Assembly (NCBI GenBank): GCA_964498125.1
Contig: CAZCGE010000134.1
Location: 1-64,000 of the forward strand
Length of the DNA: 64,000 nucleotides
DNA from: CAMDBL01 sp964498125
Lineage (GTDB): Bacteria > Pseudomonadota > Alphaproteobacteria > Rhizobiales > Hyphomicrobiaceae
Reading direction: 5' to 3'
Part shown: in pieces, positions 56,001 through 64,000 of the stretch
Position numbering within the stretch: position 1 is the stretch's first letter
Layout of the letters: the number at the start of each line of letters is the position of its first letter
Notes under the pieces: generated by a model
Databases searched by the model: none
Told to the model about the DNA's origin: nothing
What the model saw: the letters and a program-made list of their open reading frames with translations, nothing else
Made by a program: the position numbers and the translations under genes

Positions 56001-59000
56001 TCAATGGAAATCCCGCGATTTGGGGATGACGCGGGCAAGGCGCGGATGGCCGGAGGGGTGCGCTTGGCCCGATGCGTGCCCGCTGCCGGGATCGGGTTTC
56101 ACAACCTCGTCGGCATTGCCCACCGGCAGCTGCGGGTCGCGCGCTGTTTCGGCAAGCTCGCGCAGCCAGTCGCTGCGGTCCTCGAGCTGTCCGCAGACGA
56201 CGTGGATGATGTCCTCGTGGCGCTGGATGCGGCCCTTGATCAGGATCAGCCGCGCGCCCATCACGATCTTGCGGTAGCGCTCCAGCGTCTTCGGCCACAC
56301 CACGGCGTTGGCGACGCCGGTCTCGTCCTCCAGCGTCATGAAGACGACGCCCTTGGCCGTGCCCGGCCGCTGCCGCACCAGCACGACGCCAGCGATGGTC
56401 ACCGCGGCGCCATTCTCGAACCCGCGCAGATCCTCGCAAGCCGCCACGCGCCGCCGTTTGAGCCGCTGGCGCAGGAAGCTCATCGGGTGGGCTTTCAGCG
56501 ACAGCCGCAGCGTCTGGTAGTCGTTGACGACATGCTCCGACAGCGGCATGACGGGCAGCATCACCTCCGGCTCGCAGCCACCTTCCTCGGTTTGCCGCCA
56601 TTGAAACAGCGGCAAGGGCGGCGCCCGCGCCAAGGCCTTCACCTCCCACAACGCCTGGCGGCGATCGAGGCCCGTCTTGGCGAAGCCACGCTCCGCTTGG
56701 ACCGAGCGGAACGCATCGGCGGCGGCGAGCTTCTCCAGCGTGGCATGTGACACACCGGCCCGGAGCCACAGATCGTGCACGGAGGAGAAGGTGCTGGTGC
56801 GTGCCGCGACAATCCGCTCCGCCTCCGCCGCGTTGAGGTCGTCGATCTGCCTGAGACCAAGCCGCAGCGCGGGTCCCGCTGGGGGATGGCTCCCCCCCTC
56901 CTCCAGCGTGCAGTCCCAGTCCGAATGATTGACATCGACCGGCAGCACCTCGACGCCATGCTCCTTCGCATCGCGCACGATCTGCGCCGGCGCATAAAAG
57001 CCCATCGGCTGCGAATTGAGCAGCGCGCAGGCGAACGCCGCCGGATAATGACATTTGAGCCAGGCGGAGACGTAGACCAGGTGGGCGAAACTGGCGGCGT
57101 GGCTCTCGGGAAAACCGTAGTCGCCGAAACCCTTGATCTGGTTGAAGCAGCGCTCGGCGAAGTCGCGCGTGTAGCCGCGTCTCACCATCGCCGACACCAT
57201 CTTGTCCTCGAGCTGGCCGATGGTGCCGGCGCGCCGGAAGGTCGCCATCGCTTTCCGCAGCTCGTTGACCTCGGCGTCCGAGAAGCGGGCGGCGACCATG
57301 GCGATGCGCATCGCCTGCTCCTGGAACAGCGGCACGCCCTTGGTCTTGGCCAGGATCTGGCGCAGCTCGTCGGCGGGCCCGTGCTCGGGCGCGGGCGAGG
57401 GGTAATGCTCAGGCTCGAGGCCCGAGCGCCGCCGCAGATAAGGATGCACCATGTCGCCCTGGATCGGGCCGGGCCGCACGATCGCCACCTCGATGACGAG
57501 ATCGTAGAAGGTGCGTGGGCGCAAACGCGGCAGCATGTTCATCTGCGCCCGACTCTCGACCTGGAACACGCCGATCGAATCGGCCCGGCACAGCATGTCG
57601 AACGTGGCGCTGTCCTGACGCGGCACGCTGGCGAGCGTCATCGGTCGGGCGTGATGGGCTTCGAGAAGCGCGAAGGCGCGGCGGATGCAGGACAGCATGC
57701 CGAGAGCGAGCACATCGACCTTGAGCAGGCCGAGTGCCGCGATGTCGTCCTTGTCCCATTCGATGACGGTGCGGTCCGCCATCGCCGCGTTGCCGATCGG
57801 CACGACCTCGTCGAGCGGCCCGCGCGTCAGCACGAAACCGCCGACGTGCTGGGAGAGGTGGCGAGGAAAGCCGGTCAGCTCGGCGCTGAGCTCGAGCACG
57901 CGGGCGAGCAGGGGATCGGCCGGGTCGAGACCGGCCTCGCGCACGTGCTTTTCGGGCAGCGCGTCGCCGGAACGCGTACCCCACACCATGCCCGCGAGAG
58001 CTGCGACCGTATCCGGCGACAATCCCATGGCCTTGCCGACCTCGCGTACCGCCGAGCGCGCGCGGTAGGAGATGACGGTGGCGGCGAGCCCGGCGCGGTG
58101 GCGGCCGTAGCGGGCGTAGATGTACTGGATCACCTCCTCGCGCCGCTCGTGCTCGAAATCAACGTCGATGTCGGGCGGCTCCTTGCGCTCGGGGCTAATG
58201 AAGCGCTCGAACAGCAAATCGACCTCAGTCGGATCGACGGCGGTGATGCCCAGGCAATAGCAGACGGCGGAGTTGGCGGCCGAGCCGCGGCCCTGGCAGA
58301 GAATGGCGCGGGCGCGGGCGAAGCTGACGATGTCGTGGACGGTGAGGAAGTAGGGCGCGTAATTCAGCTCGGCGATCAGGGCCAGCTCGCGGGCCAGTGT
58401 ATCGCGGACGCGGGGTGGAACGCCGCCGGGGAAGCGCCAGCGCGCGCCTAGCGAGACAAGGTCCTGCAGATGCGCCTGCGGCGTGTGGCCCGGCGGCACC
58501 GGTTCGTCAGGGTACTCATAAACGAGTTCGTCGAGCGAAAAACGGCAGGCGCTTGCGATCTCGATCGTGGCCGCCAGCGCCGCCTCGAAGCCGCGGAACA
58601 GCCGGGCCATGACAGCGGGGCTCTTCAGGTGACGCTCGGCGTTGGCCTCGAGGTTGTAACCGGCCGCGTCGATGGTCCGCCCCAGGCGGATGCAGGTCAG
58701 CACGTCCTGCAGCTCGCGGCGCTGCGGTGCGTGGTAGAGCACGTCGCCGGTGGCGACGAGACGGAGCCCCGTACGCTCCGCCAACGTGGCGAGCGCGGCG
58801 ATGCGGGCGCGATCGTCGCCGTGGTAGCGGTGCGAGGCGGCGAGATAGAGGGGTGCGGGCAGCGTCGCTTTCAGCCGGCGGAGCCAGGTCTCGAGCGTCT
58901 GCCGCCGCTGCGGATCGGGGGGCGGGGAGGCCGGCGCGGGACGTCCCTGGAACGGGATGATCCGCGCCGTTGCCGAGGTGTCTGACAGGATGTCAGACAC

Positions 59001-59504
59001 CTCGGCGGCCTCCCGCCGATCCCAGTCGTCAGGCGGCAGAGCAATCAAGACCTGGCCCTCGGCATGCGCGGCGACGTCCTCCAGGTACAGAAGACATTTG
59101 CCCTTCTCCGCCCGGCGTTGGCCGAGCGAGAGAAGGCGGCAGAGGCGGCCGTAGGCGGCGCGATCGGTCGGCAGGCAGATGAGGCTCGTGCCGCGGCTTT
59201 CCTGCTGGCCTACCGCTTCGCTACATGAGGCATGTCTCTGGCCTACCGCTTCGCTACATGAGGCCGTGAGATCCAGCCTGGCGCCGATGATGATCCGGAG
59301 ACCGACCTGCTTGGCGGCAACGTGAGCGCGCACGACCCCGGCCAGCGTGTTGCGATCGGTGACGGCGAGTGCGGCAAGGCCGAGCGCCTTGGCCTGCGCC
59401 ACCAGCTCGTCGGGATGCGAGCCGCCGGTCAGGAAGGTGAAGTTGCTCGTCACCTGCAGCTCGGCATAGGCGGCGCGCGGCGAGGCGGATGCATGTCTCA
59501 TCAT
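56001..59504 (-). CDS. dnaE2: Error-prone DNA polymerase DnaE2 (ImuC)
   Basis: The 1167-residue C-family polymerase of the SOS mutasome has an N-terminal PHP domain (VTSNFTFLTGGSHPDELVAQ, TDRNTLAGVVRAHVAA), the palm catalytic PDIDVDFEHERREEVIQ near residue 445, a helix-hairpin-helix region, and the OB fold (AVTIAGVVLVRQRPGTAKG) near residue 1050. It synthesises past lesions together with ImuB. Length exceeds the usual because of two in-frame inserts in the first quarter: a direct duplication (CSEAVGQ twice, 59205-59264) and the palindrome peptide VSDILSDT (58973-59005). ATG overlaps the imuB stop. Confidence 0.93.
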   Translation of the reverse strand: MMRHASASPRAAYAELQVTSNFTFLTGGSHPDELVAQAKALGLAALAVTDRNTLAGVVRAHVAAKQVGLRIIIGARLDLTASCSEAVGQRHASCSEAVGQQESRGTSLICLPTDRAAYGRLCRLLSLGQRRAEKGKCLLYLEDVAAHAEGQVLIALPPDDWDRREAAEVSDILSDTSATARIIPFQGRPAPASPPPDPQRRQTLETWLRRLKATLPAPLYLAASHRYHGDDRARIAALATLAERTGLRLVATGDVLYHAPQRRELQDVLTCIRLGRTIDAAGYNLEANAERHLKSPAVMARLFRGFEAALAATIEIASACRFSLDELVYEYPDEPVPPGHTPQAHLQDLVSLGARWRFPGGVPPRVRDTLARELALIAELNYAPYFLTVHDIVSFARARAILCQGRGSAANSAVCYCLGITAVDPTEVDLLFERFISPERKEPPDIDVDFEHERREEVIQYIYARYGRHRAGLAATVISYRARSAVREVGKAMGLSPDTVAALAGMVWGTRSGDALPEKHVREAGLDPADPLLARVLELSAELTGFPRHLSQHVGGFVLTRGPLDEVVPIGNAAMADRTVIEWDKDDIAALGLLKVDVLALGMLSCIRRAFALLEAHHARPMTLASVPRQDSATFDMLCRADSIGVFQVESRAQMNMLPRLRPRTFYDLVIEVAIVRPGPIQGDMVHPYLRRRSGLEPEHYPSPAPEHGPADELRQILAKTKGVPLFQEQAMRIAMVAARFSDAEVNELRKAMATFRRAGTIGQLEDKMVSAMVRRGYTRDFAERCFNQIKGFGDYGFPESHAASFAHLVYVSAWLKCHYPAAFACALLNSQPMGFYAPAQIVRDAKEHGVEVLPVDVNHSDWDCTLEEGGSHPPAGPALRLGLRQIDDLNAAEAERIVAARTSTFSSVHDLWLRAGVSHATLEKLAAADAFRSVQAERGFAKTGLDRRQALWEVKALARAPPLPLFQWRQTEEGGCEPEVMLPVMPLSEHVVNDYQTLRLSLKAHPMSFLRQRLKRRRVAACEDLRGFENGAAVTIAGVVLVRQRPGTAKGVVFMTLEDETGVANAVVWPKTLERYRKIVMGARLILIKGRIQRHEDIIHVVCGQLEDRSDWLRELAETARDPQLPVGNADEVVKPDPGSGHASGQAHPSGHPRLARVIPKSRDFH
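58973..59005. repeat. Coding palindrome in dnaE2
   Basis: The 15-bp arms ccgaggtgtctgaca and tgtcagacacctcgg are perfect inverted repeats with a 3-base centre. The element is in frame and encodes EVSDILSDTS on the minus strand. The core ggtgtctgaca-N3-tgtc(a/g)gacacc recurs in imuB (60794-60818, and a variant at 60749-60773). Confidence 0.8.
59205..59264. repeat. 27-bp direct repeat in dnaE2 (period 33)
   Basis: Two identical 27-base copies (ctggcctaccgcttcgct, then acatgaggc) start at 59205 and 59238. The 33-base period keeps the frame and gives the peptide CSEAVGQ twice within the PHP region. Confidence 0.85.
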
Positions 59505-61180
59505 GGGAAAAGCCCGTGCATGTACCAGGCGGGCGCGCCGTCCTCGGCCTCCTGCTGATAAAGGCCGAGGCGGAACACCCAGTAGCGGCCGCCGGCCTCA
59601 TCCTCGAGCCGGTAATAGTCGCGCACGCGGCGGGCGATGGGCGCGAGGTTGGCTCCATGCAGCGTGCGCCACCACTCCGGGGCGATGCGCTCCGGCCCTT
59701 CGGCCTTGATCACCGCGCGGGCGAGGCGGCGCCAGGTGAAGCGGGCCGGCGCACCCTCGGGCACCTCGGCGATGACGCTGATCGCCTCGGGTCGCGGCAG
59801 CAGGAAGGGTGGACGGGGCGCGCGCCCATGAGCAAATAACGGTTCTTCAAGTTGCGCCCGGCGCCGGTCTCCGCTCGCCAGCGCGGGGATTGTCACCACG
59901 GACCGCTCCGGCTGATGGCTGGCCTGGCGTTCCAGCGTCAAGACACGCGACGCACCCAAACGGTTCGCAAGGCGGTCGATCAGAACTCCGGTCGCGACGG
60001 CGCCGTCCCTGCCAAGAGCCGAGGCAAGAGCCTGTTGCTCGGCACCGAGACGTTCGATGCTCTCAGCGTCGAGCACGATGGCATCGATGCCGAAGCCGGC
60101 GTCGATGCCGGCCAGCTTGACGGCGATGAGGCCGAAGAGATGGCGCGGATCGCGGCTGGCCTGGCTGGTGCCGGCAGTGACCGTGGCGACACTCGCGTCG
60201 GTGCGATAGAGCGACAGGGCGAGCCGGCGCACACCTTGGCCAGCGGCGGCAAGCCGCTCGGCGAGATCCGTGGCGAGGCCTTGCACCTCGGCTTCGATCG
60301 CCACGGAGACGATCAGCGGTTCGGCATAAATGCGCCGGACCGAAAGCGCCGGCGGCTCGGTGAGGGGACGGCAGGGCTCGGCGCTGATACCCAGCGCCTG
60401 GTCGAGCCGGGTGAGCACGCGCGCGGCGATTGTCCTGTCACGGAAGCGGCGCTCGAGGGCGGCGCGCGGCAGGCCGTAGAGATCGCCGATGCGACCGAGA
60501 CCGAGCCGTCGCAGCAACAGCACCGCATCCGGCGTCAGCCGCAGCGCCTCGACCGGCAGCGGCGCCAGCGCGGCCCGCGTCTCGCCTGGCTGGGCGATGG
60601 CACAGGACTTGCCCGCGGCCGCGGGGACAAAGCGCGCCAGGGCGTGGGCGGCGCCAAGCGTGTCGGCGAGCCCAGCGCGCACCGTCAGGCCCGAGGCCGT
60701 GAGCCGGCGGACGAGATCGGCCAGCAGGGCGGTCTCGGCGCTGGAGGAGGTGTCTGACCTCTGGTCAGACACCGTTGCTCCGGTCGTGCCAACGGTGTCT
60801 GACAGGATGTCGGACACCTTCGGCGCGAACAGGTGGGCGACGCCGGTGCTGTCGATCCACAGCCCGTCCATGTTCTCGACATTGCGGTTGGGGCCATAGC
60901 GTCCGGCCCAGCGCGCAAGTTGCAGCAACAGGGCCTGGTCGCGGGCCGGCTCGGCCGCGCGCGAGCGGAGGCCGGGCAACATAGCGCGCGCATCGGCGAG
61001 CGCCATGCCAACACGGATGCCATCCCGCCACGCCGGGCCGTTGACGGCGGTGATCACCTGCCCGCGCGCCTCGCTGGCCACCAGCACGAAGGGTTTGTCA
61101 TCGGCGATGGCGCCGGGCTCTGTCCTCTGCAATCGCTGGATCGGCAGATGGGGAAACCAGACTGAAACACTGCGTCGCAT
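59501..61180 (-). CDS. imuB: ImuB, Y-family polymerase-like mutasome protein
   Basis: The 559-residue protein has the Y-polymerase fold (SVWFPHLPIQRLQR, GMALADARAMLPGL) but, as known for ImuB, lacks the full set of catalytic acids and serves as a scaffold between the beta clamp and DnaE2. A helix-hairpin-helix region (LGRIGDLYGLPRAALERRFRD) is present. An insert of about 24 residues (about 120-143) with VSDILSDT and VSDQRSDTSS interrupts a loop after GLWIDSTGVAHLFAPK; it is encoded by two palindromes. The gene overlaps imuA by 83 bases and dnaE2 by 4, so the cassette is one transcript. Confidence 0.92.
   Translation of the reverse strand: MRRSVSVWFPHLPIQRLQRTEPGAIADDKPFVLVASEARGQVITAVNGPAWRDGIRVGMALADARAMLPGLRSRAAEPARDQALLLQLARWAGRYGPNRNVENMDGLWIDSTGVAHLFAPKVSDILSDTVGTTGATVSDQRSDTSSSAETALLADLVRRLTASGLTVRAGLADTLGAAHALARFVPAAAGKSCAIAQPGETRAALAPLPVEALRLTPDAVLLLRRLGLGRIGDLYGLPRAALERRFRDRTIAARVLTRLDQALGISAEPCRPLTEPPALSVRRIYAEPLIVSVAIEAEVQGLATDLAERLAAAGQGVRRLALSLYRTDASVATVTAGTSQASRDPRHLFGLIAVKLAGIDAGFGIDAIVLDAESIERLGAEQQALASALGRDGAVATGVLIDRLANRLGASRVLTLERQASHQPERSVVTIPALASGDRRRAQLEEPLFAHGRAPRPPFLLPRPEAISVIAEVPEGAPARFTWRRLARAVIKAEGPERIAPEWWRTLHGANLAPIARRVRDYYRLEDEAGGRYWVFRLGLYQQEAEDGAPAWYMHGLFP
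60749..60818. repeat. Pair of coding palindromes in imuB
   Basis: Two palindromes lie 20 bases apart: ggtgtctgacc-tct-ggtcagacacc (60749-60773) and ggtgtctgaca-gga-tgtcggacacc (60794-60818, one mismatch). They encode VSDQRSDT and VSDILSDT on the minus strand, in frame. The second shares its core with the palindrome in dnaE2. Confidence 0.8.
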
Positions 61181-62153
61181 GTGACCATTCCAGGATCAGG
61201 GGCGAGACTGGGGGCGCAAGCCCCGCGGCACGGCTGCGTTCGAGCGCCACGCGGTAGCGCGGGGCACCGGGCAGTGCATCCTCGAGCCGGTTTGCGAACG
61301 GGTGCGGGGCGCTGACGGCCCGGCCGATGCGCCAGCGTGTGGCCGTCGCTCCGGTGACAGGCGTGCGCGGATCGGTGACCAGCAGACAGGGCGTGCCGTG
61401 GGTTGCCGCGGCAAGGGCGAGGCGGCGGGCGGGCGTCAATCCGGCCTCGCGCAGGACGCCGACGACGAGGGCGAGGCCGGGCGCCTTGAGCCCTTCCTCC
61501 ATCGCCCAGAGTACTTCGGCGGCCTTGTCCGGTTCGGCGACGATCAGGGCGGCGGGATCGAGGCCCAGATCGGTAAGACCGGGCGCATGCAGCCCGCCGA
61601 TCTCGTGCGCCATGGCGACGGGCCAGCACCACAGGATCGTGCCCGACGCTGGCCTGCCGCGACCAGCAGCCTCGGTCTGACCGATGCGGCGGCGCAGGCA
61701 CAAGGCCAGGGCGAAGGCCACGGATGCGGTGAAGGCGCTGGCCCAATCACCGCCGCGAACCCCATGAACTCCGGTCATTGCCGGCTTGATCTCGTGCAGG
61801 GCCCCCAGCGCCAGCCCGCAGGGCTCGAGCCGGTTGTCGACCGCCGCGACGCCGAGCGTCCATGCCGTCTTGGCAATGTCACCTCGTGCCTGGCGACCGC
61901 GGGCATCGGCGCCGCGCCCTTCGATCGAGCGGACCTGGGCAGCGAGGCGCCGCAGGACGCTGGCCCGTATCGAGCCCTCCGTCTTGCAATCAGGATGCTC
62001 CGTTGCCGCGGCGGCGAGGAGGGAATCGCCGTCCCGGCGCGCAGCGAAGGCGCGCTGCCCGACAGGATTCGAGCTGGAACGCGGCGGCGTCTTCGGTGAG
62101 ACCCGCGGCGCGCCCGCGGAAAAGGCGCCAGCATCTGGAGGTATCCGATCCAC
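61098..62153 (-). CDS. imuA: ImuA, RecA-like mutasome protein
   Basis: The 351-residue frame has a RecA/SulA-like core: ARGDIAKTAWTLGVAAVDNR, then GALHEIKP, and later LRRRIGQTEAAGRGRP, IVAEPDKAAEVLWAMEEGLK. The Walker A motif of RecA is degenerate, as usual for ImuA. The first 60 or so residues (Pro/Arg/Ser-rich) look non-conserved, so the real start may be downstream. The 3' end overlaps imuB by 83 bases. An SOS box lies 60-75 bases upstream of ATG 62153, so the cassette is LexA-controlled. Confidence 0.85.
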   Translation of the reverse strand: MDRIPPDAGAFSAGAPRVSPKTPPRSSSNPVGQRAFAARRDGDSLLAAAATEHPDCKTEGSIRASVLRRLAAQVRSIEGRGADARGRQARGDIAKTAWTLGVAAVDNRLEPCGLALGALHEIKPAMTGVHGVRGGDWASAFTASVAFALALCLRRRIGQTEAAGRGRPASGTILWCWPVAMAHEIGGLHAPGLTDLGLDPAALIVAEPDKAAEVLWAMEEGLKAPGLALVVGVLREAGLTPARRLALAAATHGTPCLLVTDPRTPVTGATATRWRIGRAVSAPHPFANRLEDALPGAPRYRVALERSRAAGLAPPVSPLILEWSHATQCFSLVSPSADPAIAEDRARRHRR

Positions 62154-62212
62154 GGGGGCTCTCTCGTGACGGGGCCCTGGAAGCCAGAGGAACTCAGGCT
62201 ACAGGTCAATAT

Positions 62213-62227
62213 GTTCTTTTTTTGTTC
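62213..62227 (-). promoter_or_regulatory. SOS (LexA) box of the imuA-imuB-dnaE2 operon
   Basis: GTTC-N7-GTTC (62213-62216 and 62224-62227, with a T7 spacer) is the exact alphaproteobacterial LexA operator. In operon sense it reads GAACAAAAAAAGAAC, directly followed by an ATATTGACC segment whose TTGACC could be the -35 box. A weaker match, GAAC-N7-GAAT, lies at 62260-62274. Confidence 0.85.
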
Positions 62228-62538
62228 TAACTCTTCGCGCACGTCCTGTCAATGAAAAAGAACAAAAAGGGAATACACGGCTCATCTTCATGATTTTGCG
62301 CCAGCGACCGCCCGAACACCGCCAGGTCCCCGAACTCCGCCATGTCAAAGCGCGCCGCAACAAGAACGCATAGAGAGTGTGGCTTCCCTGCTCTGCCGCC
62401 GAAAACTTCTCTGCGATATACACTCTGTTCATCAACGCACGCCAGCATGCCGCTGCATGCGCTTCCCGCGCCGCATCGAACGGCCAGTACTCGTTGCCCA
62501 AACCGTTGCCAGCACCAACCCAGGGACACGACGACAAG

Positions 62539-63267
62539 ATGAGCAGGCTGTTTAACATTGCAGGCGCGGCGTTGCTTGCCGCCACCATTCCCCTCTCAGG
62601 CGCCAACGCTCAGGGCGCGGTTCACTACGACTGGGGTGGCGACAAGGAATGGGGTGGGGGCCGCCAAACCGTCAGTTTCAGCCCAACCTTCAAGCCGGGC
62701 CACATCGTCGTCAGCTTCGGCGACCGGCGCCTCTATCACGTGGTGCGCCCAGGCCAGGCCGTCAGCTACCCGATCGCCATCCCGCGTGACCAGAGCCGTT
62801 GGCAGGGCGTCACCAGTGTCTCGCAGAAGCGCGAGAACCCGTCCTGGACGCCGACGCCGATCATGCTCAAGGAAAATCCGAAGCTGCCGATCTGGGTGCC
62901 GGGCGGCCACCCGATGAACCCGCTCGGCGTGCGCGCGATGTATCTGGGCTCCAGCACCTATCGCATCCACGGCACCGACGCGCCCTGGACCATCGGTCAG
63001 GCGGTGTCGAAGGGCTGCATCCGCATGTTCAACGAGGACGTGACCGATCTCTATCCCAAGGTCCAGGTCGGCGCCGCCGTCACGGTCACCTGGCAGCGCT
63101 TCCAGGTCGGCGCGCAGGAAGAGGTCGCCGCGGCCAGTACCGGTGAAGAGCGCGACGCCAAGCCGACCCGCACCCCATCCAGCGAGCGCAAGACCATCCT
63201 GCGCCGCTATACGCGCAGCTCCAGCGCTGGCGAAAGCACCACCAGCCGCTACGTGGCCGTGGAATAG
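62539..63267 (+). CDS. L,D-transpeptidase (YkuD domain), secreted
   Basis: The 242-residue periplasmic protein has a signal peptide (SRLFNIAGAALLAATIPLSG, cleaved near ANAQ). The YkuD domain is intact: IVVSFGDRRLYHVVRPGQAV, HPMNPLGVRAMYLGSSTYRI, the catalytic HGTDAPWTIGQAVSKGCIRM with Cys in SKGC and the conserved His and Arg. It forms 3-3 cross-links in peptidoglycan or anchors proteins. A Ser/Thr/Arg-rich C-terminal tail (about 200-242) is not conserved. ATG 62539 follows a weak ribosome-binding segment (ACGACAAG). The gene diverges from imuA. Confidence 0.92.
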   Translation: MSRLFNIAGAALLAATIPLSGANAQGAVHYDWGGDKEWGGGRQTVSFSPTFKPGHIVVSFGDRRLYHVVRPGQAVSYPIAIPRDQSRWQGVTSVSQKRENPSWTPTPIMLKENPKLPIWVPGGHPMNPLGVRAMYLGSSTYRIHGTDAPWTIGQAVSKGCIRMFNEDVTDLYPKVQVGAAVTVTWQRFQVGAQEEVAAASTGEERDAKPTRTPSSERKTILRRYTRSSSAGESTTSRYVAVE

Positions 63268-63302
63268 GCGGCAGCGAACAGCCAGTTCTTGCATCGACAC
63301 CC

Positions 63303-63333
63303 GCGGGGCGGCCTTGACAAAGGCACGCCCCGC
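63303..63333 (+). terminator. Strong hairpin after the L,D-transpeptidase gene
   Basis: GCGGGGCG-GCCTT and AAGGC-(A)-CGCCCCGC form a 13-bp stem with one bulged base around a GACA loop, 35 bases after the stop. It is followed by tggcgtttcgtcg without a clear T-run, so termination may be Rho-dependent or partial. Confidence 0.6.
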
Positions 63334-63502
63334 TGGCGTTTCGTCGTGTGCTCGAGACGGACCATTCGGGGAATAGCTCCGTCACGCTGATCGGCTATGC
63401 ACGATCGCCATGGCCTTCAGCAAAATTTCGCCTTAGCTTGCGGCGCAGAAGACTTCGCGCTGTGACCGCGGCGCGCGCCCACACCTTGAAGAGGTTCGCG
63501 CC

Positions 63503-64000
63503 ATGCCCAGGCAGATGCGGGTGATGTGGTACATCAATCCCAACGACGGACCCTATCCTTGGGCCCCCGAGGGCCGCATCACGCCCGATCTGATGCGCTC
63601 GCGCCGCATCGCGGTTCGCCTCGACCAGCTCGGCTACTACGGCACGCTGGTGGTTGGCCGCAACCCGCTGATCGAGACCGCGTCCTGGATCCCGATCACG
63701 GAAAAGCTGCGCTATCTCGTACCGATCTACCCAGGCGTGACGCCGGTGGCATTCATGGTGCAGCAGGCCATGCTGTTCGACTCCGTCTCCAACGGCCGGC
63801 TGCTGATCAACCAGGTCAACGGCACCGATCAGATCGTGCGTCCCTTTGGCATCACCGTGCCGAGCGACGAACGCTATGCCATGAGCGCCGAGTACTGGAC
63901 GGTCTTCAAGAAGCTTTATGCCGGCGAGATCAACGCCTGGCAGGGCAAGTATCTCACTGTCGGCCCGCCGCCGGAAAATCGCGCGCCGGTGGCCGGCGGC
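63503..64000 (+). CDS. LLM-class flavin-dependent monooxygenase, SsuD-like (3' end outside window)
   Basis: The first 166 codons of a gene run off the right edge without a stop. The sequence reads MRVMWYINPNDGPYPWAPEG, then DQLGYYGTLVVGRNPLIETA, IPITEKLRYLVPIYPGVTPV, SNGRLLINQVNGTD, which is the N-terminal half of the luciferase-like monooxygenase barrel close to alkanesulfonate monooxygenase SsuD. Such enzymes release sulfite from alkanesulfonates with reduced FMN. ATG 63503 is preceded by GAAGAGG at good spacing. Whether ssu transport genes follow cannot be seen. Confidence 0.87.
   Translation, partial: MPRQMRVMWYINPNDGPYPWAPEGRITPDLMRSRRIAVRLDQLGYYGTLVVGRNPLIETASWIPITEKLRYLVPIYPGVTPVAFMVQQAMLFDSVSNGRLLINQVNGTDQIVRPFGITVPSDERYAMSAEYWTVFKKLYAGEINAWQGKYLTVGPPPENRAPVAGG

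Noticed and set aside
56775..58451. A 558-codon plus-strand frame inside dnaE2
   Set aside because: Antisense shadow of the polymerase gene, which has all catalytic motifs on the minus strand.

Overview
The window is high-GC DNA from an alphaproteobacterium, most likely of the Rhizobiales/Hyphomicrobiales type. Supporting signs are an alphaproteobacterial SOS box (GTTC-N7-GTTC) in front of an imuA-imuB-dnaE2 cassette, an SdhAF4-type small protein, an htpX-rsmB-heparinase-purH cluster, several Bug-type solute receptors, and tRNA-His-like 3' halves with an A before CCA, as expected for the alphaproteobacterial clade that lost the G-1 residue of tRNA-His. There is no rRNA and no complete tRNA gene. 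The order below is by + coordinate.

1-15.5 kb: accessory metabolism bracketed by two 47-bp direct repeats that look like the 3' half of a tRNA-His gene (174-220 and 15491-15537). Between them lie a HAD protein, a peptide/nickel-type ABC importer whose fused ATPase gene is split by a frameshift, an SPW membrane protein with a BON-domain fragment, a PEP-mutase/isocitrate-lyase enzyme, an Fsr-like MFS exporter, a ModA remnant, orphan EutBC and an AMP nucleosidase. A transposase remnant sits just outside the right repeat.

15.8-24.4 kb, mostly minus strand: a catabolic operon for a sugar acid or lactone (SMP-30 lactonase, Bug receptor, arabonate-type dehydratase, RraA-like protein, second Bug receptor) with a nested palindrome upstream, then a dihydroorotase and a nitronate monooxygenase-type flavoprotein.

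24.7-29.3 kb: an unrecognised two-gene unit, a 369-residue protein followed by an 1148-residue protein with two separate P-loop ATPase modules (an AAA-like N half and a HerA/FtsK-like C half). This is the best candidate for an undescribed system, possibly DNA processing or defence. It is followed by an AT-richer gene-poor stretch.

29.9-40.7 kb: moeA, a universal stress protein, a secreted von Willebrand A protein, a Fic toxin with a VbhA-like antitoxin, then a four-gene minus-strand operon (enoyl-CoA hydratase, 3-hydroxyisobutyrate dehydrogenase, haloacid dehalogenase, HCCA isomerase) in which every intergenic gap is filled by a different inverted tandem-repeat hairpin that starts at the upstream stop codon. 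A SCO protein, an intracellular PHB depolymerase and SdhAF4 follow.

40.7-50.2 kb: the housekeeping run htpX, rsmB, heparinase II/III, purH and a GNAT, then arabinose-5-phosphate isomerase, a HigBA-like toxin-antitoxin pair and a small secreted cysteine-containing protein.

50.2-64 kb: a GST, a third Bug receptor, thiO-HCCA isomerase, gamma-glutamyltransferase, the SOS mutasome imuA-imuB-dnaE2, an L,D-transpeptidase and the start of an LLM-class monooxygenase. imuB and dnaE2 both carry in-frame palindromic insertions encoding the same octapeptide, VSDILSDT, an RPE-like coding repeat.
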